Assembly: GCA_035713725.1 (NCBI GenBank)
Contig: DASTMZ010000111.1
Coordinates: forward strand, 1-13,235
Length of the DNA stretch: 13,235 nucleotides
Direction of reading: 5' to 3'
Source: DASQPR01 sp035713725
GTDB lineage: Bacteria > Actinomycetota > Actinomycetes > Mycobacteriales > Micromonosporaceae
The translations under genes were made by a program, and so were the position numbers. Each line of letters starts with the position of its first letter. Position 1 is the stretch's first letter. Positions 7,149 through 13,235 of the stretch are shown one piece after another. The notes under the pieces are model-generated. The model saw only the letters and a program-made list of their open reading frames with translations, was not told the DNA's origin and did not search any database.

Positions 7149-7159
7149 GGGATACCCTG
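7149..7159. promoter_or_regulatory. divergent promoter region between acVLRF1 and AlkD-like genes
   Basis: The 31-base gap holds an inverted repeat AGGG-ATA-CCCT. On the plus strand it contains the -10 box TACCCT (7153-7158), five bases before the ATG at 7164, which fits a leaderless mRNA. The minus-strand gene must start transcription from the same few bases or inside the neighbouring ORF. A clear -35 is absent. Confidence 0.4.
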
Positions 7160-7163
7160 TGCC

Positions 7164-7850
7164 ATGGCGCGTACCCCGCTCGCGGCGACCATGCTCGAAC
7201 GGTTGACCGACACGTACGAGGGTGCACGCGACCCGGTTCGCGCGGTGCCGATGGTCGCGTACATGCGCGGGCAGTTCCCGTTCCTCGGAATCGCCGCACC
7301 AGAGCAACGCGTCCTGAACGGCGCGGTGCTCGCCGGTCTGCCGCGCCCGACCGAAGGCGATCTGCGCGACATCGCATTCGCGTGCTGGGCGCTGGACGCG
7401 CGCGAGTACCAATACTTCGCGGTACGCCTGTTGCGCGCCAACGTACGCGGGTGCGGTGCGGCGTTCCTCGAAACCGTACGCGTCCTCGTCACCACCAAGC
7501 CGTGGTGGGACACCGTCGACGAACTCGCCGCGCACGTGGTCGGGCCGCTGGTCGAGCGGCATCCGACGCTGGTGCACACGATGGACGCATGGTGCGCCGA
7601 TGCCGACATGTGGCTGATCCGCACGGCGATCCTGCACCAAATCCGTTATCGGGACAGCACGGATCGTCAGCGCTTGTTCCGATACTGTGCCGCGCAGGCG
7701 GGGCATCGCGACTTCTTCGTACGCAAGGCGATCGGCTGGGCGCTCCGCGAGTACGCGCGAACCGATCCGGACGCCGTTCGGAAGTTCGTCGCAGACCATC
7801 GGACATCGCTGTCCGGCCTCGCTATCCGAGAGGCGTGCAAGCACCTGTGA
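7164..7850 (+). CDS. DNA alkylation repair protein, AlkD family
   Basis: A 228-residue all-helical protein of HEAT-like repeats. AlkD enzymes excise positively charged alkylated bases such as N3- and N7-alkylpurines without base flipping. Residues known to matter in Bacillus cereus AlkD (Trp109, Asp113, Arg148, Trp187) have clear counterparts: Trp115 and Asp119 in KPWWDTVDELA, Arg153 in WLIRTAIL and Trp192 in RKAIGWALREYAR. The N-terminal MRGQFPFLGIAAPEQR (34-49) is also typical. Length is normal for the family. The ATG at 7164 follows a -10 box TACCCT by five bases, so the mRNA is probably leaderless; the 35 codons available upstream are rejected because they overlap the divergent gene and promoter. 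A methyltransferase gene follows 42 bases later with its own -10 box. Confidence 0.92.
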   Translation: MARTPLAATMLERLTDTYEGARDPVRAVPMVAYMRGQFPFLGIAAPEQRVLNGAVLAGLPRPTEGDLRDIAFACWALDAREYQYFAVRLLRANVRGCGAAFLETVRVLVTTKPWWDTVDELAAHVVGPLVERHPTLVHTMDAWCADADMWLIRTAILHQIRYRDSTDRQRLFRYCAAQAGHRDFFVRKAIGWALREYARTDPDAVRKFVADHRTSLSGLAIREACKHL

Positions 7851-7879
7851 GCCCCTGCAAGCCGGCCAGGCGCGTCGGC

Positions 7880-7885
7880 TAGCGT
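7880..7885 (+). promoter_or_regulatory. -10 box of a leaderless methyltransferase mRNA
   Basis: TAGCGT (7880-7885) is followed by seven bases and GTG at 7893. It overlaps the in-frame upstream GTG at 7884, which would then not be transcribed; this decides the start at 7893. Confidence 0.5.
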
Positions 7886-7892
7886 GGCGGTC

Positions 7893-8528
7893 GTGACGGA
7901 TCGAGACTGGGTCGCCTGGCACGCGCAATACGACGAACCAGGATCCGAACTCGCACGGCGCCTCGATGTCGTCAGGCATTGGATCCGCGCCGCACTCGAC
8001 CGGTCGCCACCGGGACCGCTCTCGGTCATCAGCATGGTGGCCGGTGAGGGTCGTGACCTGATCCCGGTGCTGGCGTCCCATCCGCGTCGCCGGGATGTCA
8101 CCGGCTGCCTGGTGGAACTCAACGCACGAAATGCGGCGACCGCGCGTCGCGCCGCCGCCGATGCCGGTCTGGACGCCATCGACATCATCGAGGGCGATGC
8201 CGCCGAACTCGACGTGTACGCCCGTTATGCACCGGCCGACCTGTTGCTGATGTGTGGCCTGTTCGGCAACGTCCCCGAGCCGGACATCCAACGCTCCATC
8301 GACTACAGCATCCCGCTCACCAAGAACGGCGGCACCGTGATCTGGACGCGCGGCCGGCACGGCAAGGACCGTGTGCCGACCATCAGCCGATGGTTCCGCG
8401 ACGCGGGCTACGACGAGGTGTACGTCTCCGACCCGACGTACGGCTTCGGTGTCGGCGTCCACCGCTCGACGGTTGATCCGCCGCCGATGCCGCGTGGCGT
8501 GCACGCGTTCACGTTCGTCGGGCACTGA
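7893..8528 (+). CDS. class I SAM-dependent methyltransferase
   Basis: A 211-residue Rossmann-fold methyltransferase. Motif I is VISMVAGEGRDL (45-56), with AGEG in place of the usual GxGxG; the acidic residue of motif II is in TGCLVELNARN (about 71-81). IIEGDAAELD (about 100-109) supplies the adenine-side Asp, and the following strand is DLLLMCGLFGNVPEPD. The last part (YGFGVGVHRS, then RGVHAFTFVGH) is a typical C-terminal beta hairpin. The target is not visible; a small molecule is more likely than DNA or rRNA, as no target-recognition domain or NPPY-type motif is present. GTG 7893 is preferred to GTG 7884 because a -10 box covers the latter. The gene follows the AlkD-like gene by 42 bases on the same strand and may also be reached by its read-through. 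Confidence 0.87.
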   Translation: MTDRDWVAWHAQYDEPGSELARRLDVVRHWIRAALDRSPPGPLSVISMVAGEGRDLIPVLASHPRRRDVTGCLVELNARNAATARRAAADAGLDAIDIIEGDAAELDVYARYAPADLLLMCGLFGNVPEPDIQRSIDYSIPLTKNGGTVIWTRGRHGKDRVPTISRWFRDAGYDEVYVSDPTYGFGVGVHRSTVDPPPMPRGVHAFTFVGH

Positions 8529-8533
8529 CGCGA

Positions 8534-8551
8534 CGCCCGGCAGCCGAGGCG
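8534..8551. terminator. hairpin between convergent methyltransferase and LysE genes
   Basis: CGCC-CGG (8534-8540), loop CAG, CCG-A-GGCG (8544-8551): seven pairs with one bulged A, starting five bases after the methyltransferase stop and 28 bases beyond the LysE stop. It could serve both transcripts. Confidence 0.45.
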
Positions 8552-8578
8552 ACATCAGTCAGCCAACGTGCCGTCCGG

Positions 8579-9205
8579 TCAACCGACCAGCGTACGGATC
8601 GCAAGCGCCACGATGACCGCCGCGGACACGATCGCAGTGATGAGCCGGCCGCGATCGCTGGCAAGCGTGCGACCCAGTGCCGATCCGCCCGCGGCCAGCA
8701 GGAGTTGCCAGCTAGCCGACGCCACGAATGCGGCCGCCACGAAGACCGCCGACGCGCCCGCGCTGGTGGCCGCACCGGATGACTTCTGACCCAGCACCAG
8801 CGCGGCGAAATACACGATGGTTGTCGGGTTCAACAGCGTGAGCCCGAGCAATCCGGCGAATGCTCGCGACGGCGTACCCAACAGTGGCGTCGCGACCCGC
8901 CGCGTCGGGTCATGGAAGTGCCGCCAAGCGTTGCGCGCGATCCGTCCGGCGATGACGAACAGCACGACCGCCGCCACCACGCGCAGCGGCGTGGCTACCG
9001 GTCGGATCACCGATGCGAGGGCTGCACCGCCGAGCACCGCGACGAGCGCGTAGATGCCGTCCGCGGCGGCGACACCGAGCGCCGCGCCCGCTCCGACGGC
9101 GAGGGACACCTGCGCGGACAGGCCGATGATCAGCACCGCGATCGCACCCACCGGGATGGCGACGCCATACCCGGCGAGCAGCCCGGACACCAGCGCGTCA
9201 CCCAT
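8579..9205 (-). CDS. LysE/RhtB family amino-acid exporter
   Basis: A 208-residue membrane protein with six hydrophobic segments (about 5-30, 35-60, 72-90, 114-138, 148-172, 186-206), the LysE-superfamily layout. Two family signatures are present: the N-terminal AGYGVAIPVGA (11-21), corresponding to the PGP region, and LTLLNPTTIVYF (122-133), corresponding to the conserved Asn-Pro of the fourth helix. Such proteins export amino acids or similar metabolites by proton antiport; the substrate cannot be told here. The polar loop 91-113 (RNAWRHFHDPTRR) is the usual cytoplasmic loop between helices 3 and 4. The ATG at 9205 fits the start of helix 1; the open frame continues upstream but is hydrophilic and crosses the probable promoter. 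No LysG-like regulator is adjacent, though an inverted repeat lies over the likely transcription start. Confidence 0.9.
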   Translation of the reverse strand: MGDALVSGLLAGYGVAIPVGAIAVLIIGLSAQVSLAVGAGAALGVAAADGIYALVAVLGGAALASVIRPVATPLRVVAAVVLFVIAGRIARNAWRHFHDPTRRVATPLLGTPSRAFAGLLGLTLLNPTTIVYFAALVLGQKSSGAATSAGASAVFVAAAFVASASWQLLLAAGGSALGRTLASDRGRLITAIVSAAVIVALAIRTLVG

Positions 9206-9213
9206 CCGCGGAA

Positions 9214-9273
9214 CAGTGCCAGACGACCCAGCCGTGCCGCACTGGATTTTGCGACTATGCGGCCAGACGGCAA
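9214..9273 (-). promoter_or_regulatory. candidate LysE promoter with inverted and direct repeats
   Basis: On the minus strand TTGCCG (9273-9268), 16 bases and CAAAAT (9251-9246) form a plausible promoter with transcription starting near 9239. An inverted repeat CAGTGC/GCACTG (9214-9219 and 9239-9244) lies just downstream and could be an operator or an mRNA hairpin. A 12-bp direct repeat AGACGACCCAGC (9221-9232, 9273-9284) brackets the region. Confidence 0.35.
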
Positions 9274-9293
9274 GACGACCCAGCGGTGGACAG

Positions 9294-9929
9294 CTAGACG
9301 GCCCGGAAGCTCGGATCCCGCCCGAAGAACGCGGCGAGCCGATCCGGCGCTGGCGCGTCATCGGCGATCTGGTGCTCGGCGCCGAATGCCTTGCCTTCGC
9401 TTTCTGGGCCGCGGAACTCGGGCTTGAGTGCCTGACGCGCCCATGCGAGCGCCTCGGTCGCGACGGCCTCGTCCGGGAGATCGCGTTGCCCGGTGGCGGT
9501 GGCCAGGTCCCAGGTGTGCTGGGCGACCTCCGCGATCTGCTGGGTCACCACGAAGCTGATCGGCACGTCACCTAGTCCCGTCGACCGCGTCGCCCCGATG
9601 TCCGGCACCGATGCCCACGCGGCGGCAAGCGCCTCGGACCGGACTCGGAACTCGCCAGCCCAGTCGCCGTCGACATCGGGCATCGGCTGGCTCCAGTCCG
9701 GCGTCTCGCCGACCGCGGCAACACGGAACCGGTCGAGCCCGTTGATCAGGTGATTGGCCAACGTGCCGACATTCCACGACTCGCACGGCGTCGGCAGGCT
9801 CGCCTGATCGGGCGTGATGCGGGCGACGACGAGGCCGGCGGTGTCGAGCGCACGATTCAGTGTCTCGCGGGGATCAGTCGTACGCGGGTCAGTCGGGAGA
9901 GGGTCAGTCGCGCGCGGATCAGCAGTCAC
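9294..9929 (-). CDS. TIGR03086 family metal-binding protein (DinB / mycothiol-dependent-like fold)
   Basis: A 211-residue protein of the actinobacterial TIGR03086 group, a DinB-type four-helix bundle related to the N-terminal domain of mycothiol-dependent maleylpyruvate isomerase. Visible signatures: LPTPCESWNVGTLANHLING (45-64), with metal-ligand His60, and IAEVAQHTWDLATATGQ (132-148), with His138 and Asp141. Members are presumed metal-dependent thiol-transfer or hydrolase enzymes, mostly of unknown substrate. The GTG at 9929 is chosen because a TACGGT box (9941-9936) lies six bases before it, as for a leaderless mRNA. The start is followed by an odd run of four five-residue DPxxT repeats (codons 4-23), absent from the core fold. 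The stop is TAG and the length is normal. It shares strand with the LysE gene but has an 88-base gap with its own promoter-like elements. Confidence 0.85.
   Translation of the reverse strand: MTADPRATDPLPTDPRTTDPRETLNRALDTAGLVVARITPDQASLPTPCESWNVGTLANHLINGLDRFRVAAVGETPDWSQPMPDVDGDWAGEFRVRSEALAAAWASVPDIGATRSTGLGDVPISFVVTQQIAEVAQHTWDLATATGQRDLPDEAVATEALAWARQALKPEFRGPESEGKAFGAEHQIADDAPAPDRLAAFFGRDPSFRAV
9861..9920 (-). repeat. four 15-bp tandem repeats coding for DPxxT
   Basis: Four consecutive 15-base units encode DPRAT, DPLPT, DPRTT and DPRET right after the start codon of the TIGR03086 gene. The units differ at several bases, so the repeat is not brand new. Because each unit is a multiple of three, copy-number change would keep the frame. 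Confidence 0.75.
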
Positions 9930-9935
9930 GGTTCG

Positions 9936-9941
9936 ACCGTA
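9936..9941 (-). promoter_or_regulatory. -10 box of a leaderless TIGR03086-protein mRNA
   Basis: TACGGT (9941-9936 on the minus strand) is followed by six bases and GTG at 9929. No Shine-Dalgarno is present and no clear -35 is seen. Confidence 0.45.
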
Positions 9942-10014
9942 CCCGCTGGCCCTGTCATGAAACCCGCCACCGGACGGCGGCCGACGGGCAACGACCACCG
10001 CGGACCGAAGTGGT

Positions 10015-11274
10015 TCAGAGCCCGGACGGGTGTCGCGAGCGCCACTCCGCGTGCGCCGCGGCGAGCGCGTCCCGCTCGGCGACGTTGGGCATGACGATGT
10101 CCGCGCCCCCGGCATACGGGTGATAGAGCCACCGCAGGTCGGTCGGCGTGATGATGACGCCGAACATCTCCTCCTCGGCGACCGCATCGAGGACGTCGTC
10201 GAGCGCGCCCGGTTCCCACGGCCGTCGGCTGGCGTAGAGGTGCGCGAACAGCAGATCCGGATCCGAGTAATGCCACGGCACCGACGTCCAGAACGCGTGC
10301 GCCGGCAGCAGCTCGGCGAACTCCGGCGACGCGGTCGACGGGTAGGGCGTCGACGACACGTTGTTCGCGATCACCAGAATCTCGTCGACTCCATCGCACA
10401 GCTCGTTGAGCACGACGTTGTGGCGGCGGAGCACGATCTCGTCCTCGTCCGGCGAGTCGGCGTAGCGCTTCGACTCCGGCAGGCTGTGGAAACGGACCCA
10501 GCGGTCCTCGAAGACTTCCTTCAGCTCATGGGCCAGCGGCAGCACCGCCGGCCACGCCTCGGTCCAGGCTCGGATCAGCGGGTACGGGTCGGTGGTCGCG
10601 TCCTCCGCCGGCCACCACCGCAGCTCGCCGTAGGGCACGTGTTGCCGACCGCTGTCGGACAGATCGAGCAGTCGGCGCACGTACGGATCGCCGGACCGCC
10701 GGTTCGGATCGCCGACGAAGACGTAGATCGCCTCGCGGTCGTCGGTGTCCAGCATCTCGCGCCACACGTCCAGATCGGCGCCGCCGCCGGCACCACTGAG
10801 CAGGTTCGCGGCGCGTTCGAGGTCGTCCCGCGACAACGGGTAGGACGCCGATCCGCCCCAATATCCGACGACGGTCGCGATCGCGGCGGCGGCCGGATAG
10901 TTGCCGCCCGCGCTCACCCTGGTGAACCTCACCTCACCCGGGATCTGTTCGTAGACCGGTTCGGCGTCCGAATCGAGGCCGACGTAGCCCTGCTCGATCC
11001 AGCCGATCCCATGGATCGCCGGTCGGTGCCACGCGAGCGCCGCCTCCAGGTCGGTTGGCGCGCCGGCACCGGTCGCTGATGGCGCTGCGGCGGGCTCAGG
11101 TTCCGTCTCGTCGCCGCTGGCGACGTCGGAGCTGGACTCCCCGTCTGCGGAGGCTGATTCCACCGGCGTGGCGTTCGGGCGCGACGACGCCGGTTCCGTA
11201 CCCGGTGCCGGTGCCGTGGCGGGGTTTACGTCGGTCGTCGTAGTGGACTCGTCGGACGCTGACGCGTCGGTCAT
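10015..11274 (-). CDS. DUF3885-like protein with disordered N-terminus
   Basis: A 419-residue soluble protein with no signal peptide or membrane segment. Residues 1-73 are a low-complexity Ser/Thr/Ala/Pro/Asp/Glu region, surely disordered. A middle part (about 76-215) includes WHRPAIHGIGWIEQGYVGLD and a VYVFVGDPNRRSGDPYVRRLL-like segment of unknown fold. The C-terminal half carries DRWVRFHSLPESKRY (258-271), LRRHNVVLNEL (282-292), and LRWLYHPYAGGADIVMPN plus AERDAL (380-403), which resemble the DUF3885 family as I remember it. No catalytic motif is recognisable and the function is unknown. The start is the ATG at 11274; no good Shine-Dalgarno precedes it. It lies on the same strand as the suf genes, 99 bases after sufT, but a hairpin separates them, so it is probably not part of the suf operon. 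Confidence 0.75.
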   Translation of the reverse strand: MTDASASDESTTTTDVNPATAPAPGTEPASSRPNATPVESASADGESSSDVASGDETEPEPAAAPSATGAGAPTDLEAALAWHRPAIHGIGWIEQGYVGLDSDAEPVYEQIPGEVRFTRVSAGGNYPAAAAIATVVGYWGGSASYPLSRDDLERAANLLSGAGGGADLDVWREMLDTDDREAIYVFVGDPNRRSGDPYVRRLLDLSDSGRQHVPYGELRWWPAEDATTDPYPLIRAWTEAWPAVLPLAHELKEVFEDRWVRFHSLPESKRYADSPDEDEIVLRRHNVVLNELCDGVDEILVIANNVSSTPYPSTASPEFAELLPAHAFWTSVPWHYSDPDLLFAHLYASRRPWEPGALDDVLDAVAEEEMFGVIITPTDLRWLYHPYAGGADIVMPNVAERDALAAAHAEWRSRHPSGL

Positions 11275-11348
11275 CAGCGCATCGTGCCACAGCGGCGCGA
11301 GCCACGCCGCTTGCCATCTGACCGTACGGAAACGACAAGACCTTCGGT

Positions 11349-11363
11349 GGACGGCGACCGTCC
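11349..11363 (-). terminator. hairpin after sufT (end of suf operon)
   Basis: GGACGG (11349-11354), loop CGA, CCGTCC (11358-11363): a perfect 6-bp GC-rich stem starting 10 bases after the sufT stop on the minus strand. There is no U-tract. The position suits the end of the suf transcript. Confidence 0.5.
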
Positions 11364-11373
11364 GTCCGGTTGG

Positions 11374-11730
11374 TCAGACGTTGAACCCAAGGGCACGCAG
11401 TTGCTCGCGACCGTCGTCAGTGATCTTGTCCGGTCCCCACGGTGGCATCCATACCCAGTTGAGCCGTACGTCCTTGACGAGTCCGCCGTCCGGGCCGGTG
11501 CACAACGCGGCCTGGGCCTGCTCCTCGATGACGTCGGTGAGCGGGCAGGCCGCCGAGGTGAGCGTCATGTCGATCGTCGCAACGTTCTCGTCGTCGACGT
11601 GGATGCCGTAGACCAGACCGAGGTCCACGACGTTGATGCCGAGTTCGGGATCCACGACGTCCTTCAGCGCCTCTTCGACGTCGTCGAGGTTCGCCTTCGT
11701 CGCTGTCGGAGCGATTGTCTCGTCGGTCAT
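11374..11730 (-). CDS. sufT: SufT, DUF59/MIP18-type iron-sulfur maturation factor
   Basis: A 118-residue MIP18/DUF59-fold protein that helps deliver or mature Fe-S clusters, in the cytosol. The hallmark motif is VVDPELGINVVDLGLVYGI (25-43). The conserved cysteine is Cys62 in LTSAACPLTDVIEEQ, and the typical end NWVWMPPWGPDKITDDGREQL (91-111) is present. Length is normal. The ATG at 11730 has a strong Shine-Dalgarno (GGGAGGAA) four bases upstream and overlaps the sufU stop by ATGA, so its translation is coupled to sufU. It is the last gene of the suf operon, with a hairpin following. The sequence looks fully intact, unlike sufS two genes upstream. Confidence 0.95.
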   Translation of the reverse strand: MTDETIAPTATKANLDDVEEALKDVVDPELGINVVDLGLVYGIHVDDENVATIDMTLTSAACPLTDVIEEQAQAALCTGPDGGLVKDVRLNWVWMPPWGPDKITDDGREQLRALGFNV

Positions 11731-12176
11731 GCCGTTCCTCCCACTTTTGCCTGCGCGCGCACCAACGCGTCCTTGAACGCCATCCACGGCAGCAACGCAC
11801 ACTTCACGCGAGCCGGATATTTCGCCACGCCCACGAACGCCACGCCGTCCTCGAGCAACGCCTCGTCCGGTTCGCCGTCGCGACCGGCGACCATGTCGGT
11901 GAACGCGTCCGTGCGTGCGAGCGCATCGGTCACCGATCGCCCGTTGACGAGGTCGTAGAGCACGCTTGCCGCGGCCTGGCTGATCGAGCAGCCCATGCCG
12001 TCGTGCGACACGTCGTCGATCATTTCGCCATCGAGGTGCACCCGGATGTCGATCTCGTCACCACAGGTCGGGTTCACGTGGTGCGCCTCGCCATCGTACG
12101 GCTCGCGCAAGCCACGACCGCGTGGCCGCTTGTAGTGGTCCAGGATGATCTCCTGGTACAGGACGTCGAACTGCAT
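11727..12176 (-). CDS. sufU: SufU, zinc-dependent sulfur acceptor for SufS
   Basis: A 149-residue SufU of the IscU-like fold. In Gram-positive SUF systems SufU takes persulfide sulfur from SufS through a zinc-bound cysteine and passes it to the SufBCD scaffold. All ligands are present: Cys38 and Asp40 in NPTCGDEI, Cys63 in GMGCSIS, Cys126 in RVKCALLPW, matching Cys41, Asp43, Cys66 and Cys128 of B. subtilis SufU. The insertion between the second and third cysteines (about 80-115) distinguishes SufU from IscU. The start ATG at 12176 overlaps the sufS stop (TGATG) and its end overlaps sufT (ATGA). The gene depends on translation through sufS for coupling, so the amber codon in sufS could reduce its expression by polarity. 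Confidence 0.96.
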   Translation of the reverse strand: MQFDVLYQEIILDHYKRPRGRGLREPYDGEAHHVNPTCGDEIDIRVHLDGEMIDDVSHDGMGCSISQAAASVLYDLVNGRSVTDALARTDAFTDMVAGRDGEPDEALLEDGVAFVGVAKYPARVKCALLPWMAFKDALVRAQAKVGGTA

Positions 12177-13235
12177 CAGCCGAAGACCTTCCGCACCTGG
12201 TCGAGGCCGCGCACGAGGGCGTCGATCTCGTCCGTCGTGGTGTAGACGTAGAAGGAGGCGCGCGTCATCGCCGCCACGCCGTAGTGGGCGCAGACCGGCC
12301 TCGCGCAGTGGTGCCCCACGCGAACCTCAACACCGAGACCGTCGAGAATCTGCCCGACGTCGTGCGGGTGGACCCCTTCCATGCCGAACGAGATCGTCCC
12401 GCCCCGGTTGACCGGCACCGCCGGGCCGAAGATCCGCAGGCCTGGCACGGTCGGCAGGGCTTCCAGCGCGTACGCGACCAGCTCCTGCTCGTGCCGGTGG
12501 ACGGCACGCATGTCGAGCGCGGTCAGGTAGTCCACCGCCGCACCGAGCGCGATGGCCTCGGCGATCGGCGGCGTGCCGGCCTCGAACCGGGCCGGCGGCG
12601 GCGCGAAGGTCGTCTTCTCCATGGTCACGGTCTCGATCATCGAGCCGCCGCCCAGGAACGGGGGCATCGCGTGCAGCAGCTCGGAGCGGCCCCACAGCAC
12701 GCCGATGCCGGTCGGGCCGAGCATCTTGTGCCCGGTGAACGCCAGGAAGTCGATGCCGAGCGCGGTGACGTCGGTGGGCATCTGCGGTACCGACTACGAC
12801 CCGTCCAGCATCACCAGCGCGCCGACCTCACGGGCGCGCGCGGCGATCCGGTCGGGCAGGTTGTGCGTGCCGAGGATGTTGGAGATGGACACGATCGAGA
12901 CCAGCTTGCACCGCTCGGTGATGACCTCCTCGATGCGGGACTCGTCGAGCCGGCCCTCCTCGGTCAGGCCGAACCACTTGAGTGTCGCGCCCGTCCGCTC
13001 GCACAGCAGCTGCCACGGCACGATGTTGGAGTGGTGCTCCATCTCGGAGATGACGATCTCGTCGCCGGGGCGCAGCACGAACCGCGGGTCGCTGCCGGGC
13101 ATGGCCGTGGCGTTGGAGAACGTATACGCCACCAGGTTGATCGCCTCGGTCGAGTTCTTGACGAACACGACCTCGTCGGGCTGACCCCCGATGAACGCGG
13201 CCAGCTTGGCGCGGGCGCCCTCGTATGCCTGGGTC
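12176..13235 (-). pseudogene. sufS: SufS cysteine desulfurase, interrupted by an in-frame TAG; N-terminus beyond window
   Basis: A type II PLP-dependent cysteine desulfurase, which makes a cysteine persulfide for Fe-S assembly. About 353 codons are visible in one frame; roughly the first 80-90 residues lie beyond the right edge. N-terminal part (13234-12797): KNSTEAINLVAY, EMEHHSNIVPWQ, VSISNILGT, then VMLDGS. Codon 12796-12794 is TAG. The same frame continues SVPQMPTDV, then FLAFTGHKMLGPTGIGVLWG with PLP lysine codon 12727-12725, GGGSMI, the active-site Cys in VGHHCARP (codon 12307-12305) and RASFYVYTT. The distance from the PLP-binding Asp (DGS) to the lysine is 26 residues, as in E. coli SufS (Asp200-Lys226), so nothing is deleted; the TAG replaces Gln203. 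Without read-through the product lacks Lys and Cys and is dead. It could be a true nonsense mutation, read-through, or a sequencing error. Re-initiation at the ATG at 12781 would give a fragment lacking the N-terminal half. Confidence 0.9.
12794..12796 (-). other. in-frame amber codon at the conserved SufS glutamine
   Basis: The coding-strand codon is TAG between GGG-TCG and TCG-GTA-CCG. Family members have Gln here (DGxQ), normally CAG in a GC-rich genome, so one C-to-T change explains it. Confidence 0.9.

Noticed and set aside
9206..9361. Longer LysE protein starting at 9361
   Set aside because: The added residues are hydrophilic, overlap the TIGR03086 gene end and the probable promoter, and would disrupt the usual N-terminus that begins directly with helix 1.
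9964..9980. Terminator (CCGCC/GGCGG, 7-base loop) after the DUF3885-like gene
   Set aside because: The stem is only five pairs and begins about 34 bases after the stop; too weak to call.
12794..12796. Genome-wide reassignment of UAG to glutamine
   Set aside because: TAG serves as the normal stop of the intact ABC-F gene (4528-4530) and the TIGR03086 gene (9294-9296), at normal family lengths. Only local read-through or suppression remains possible.
12176..13235. Frameshift or small deletion as the cause of the split sufS
   Set aside because: Both halves lie in the same frame and the residue spacing matches E. coli SufS exactly; only one codon is wrong.

Overview
The window is very GC-rich and gene-dense. 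It carries marks of an actinobacterium: an ATGA-coupled sufU-sufT pair behind sufS, an acVLRF1-type release factor, a small Lys/Arg-rich helix-turn-helix protein next to a crotonase gene, many GTG starts, and several genes whose start codon lies 5-8 bases after a TANNNT -10 box, as in leaderless mRNAs. The mix of an ABC-F ATPase, a crotonase, a small HTH protein and suf genes resembles, from memory, the neighbourhood of the Mycobacterium tuberculosis suf locus. I cannot name the genus.

Layout from left to right. (1) 1-1784, minus: an ABC exporter (membrane and ATPase domains fused), cut by the left edge. (2) 1856-2868, minus: a two-gene operon, small HTH protein then crotonase, coupled by an ATGA overlap and followed by a strong hairpin. 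(3) 3005-4396, plus: a polytopic membrane protein resembling GT-C glycosyltransferases. (4) 4397-4527: a convergent intergenic region with two tandem 31-bp hairpin-forming repeats and a perfect stem-loop. (5) 4528-6132, minus: a duplicated-ATPase ABC-F protein with a structured leader. (6) 6422-7132, minus: acVLRF1-type peptidyl-tRNA hydrolase, divergent from (7) 7164-7850, plus: an AlkD-type DNA glycosylase, followed by (8) 7893-8528, plus: a SAM-dependent methyltransferase. (9) 8579-9205, minus: a LysE-type exporter. (10) 9294-9929, minus: a DinB-like TIGR03086 protein. (11) 10015-11274, minus: a DUF3885-like protein with a disordered N-terminus. (12) 11374-13235, minus: the end of a suf iron-sulfur cluster operon, sufS (cut by the right edge)-sufU-sufT, with overlapping genes and a hairpin after sufT.

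How they work together: SufS, SufU and SufT belong to one pathway, in which SufS takes sulfur from cysteine, SufU accepts it and SufT helps maturation. The ABC-F ATPase and acVLRF1 both act on the ribosome or peptidyl-tRNA and lie in tandem, which suggests, without proving, a translation-rescue or antibiotic-response neighbourhood. The rest looks like ordinary chromosomal housekeeping or accessory content; I see no IS element, CRISPR array, tRNA or rRNA.

The most striking observation is an in-frame amber codon (TAG, 12794-12796) in sufS, at the position of the conserved PLP-contacting glutamine (DGxQ motif). The reading frame and spacing to the PLP lysine are otherwise intact and both halves look functional. 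Next in interest are the hairpin and possible leader peptide before the ABC-F gene, and the crotonase with Gln in place of the first catalytic Glu.
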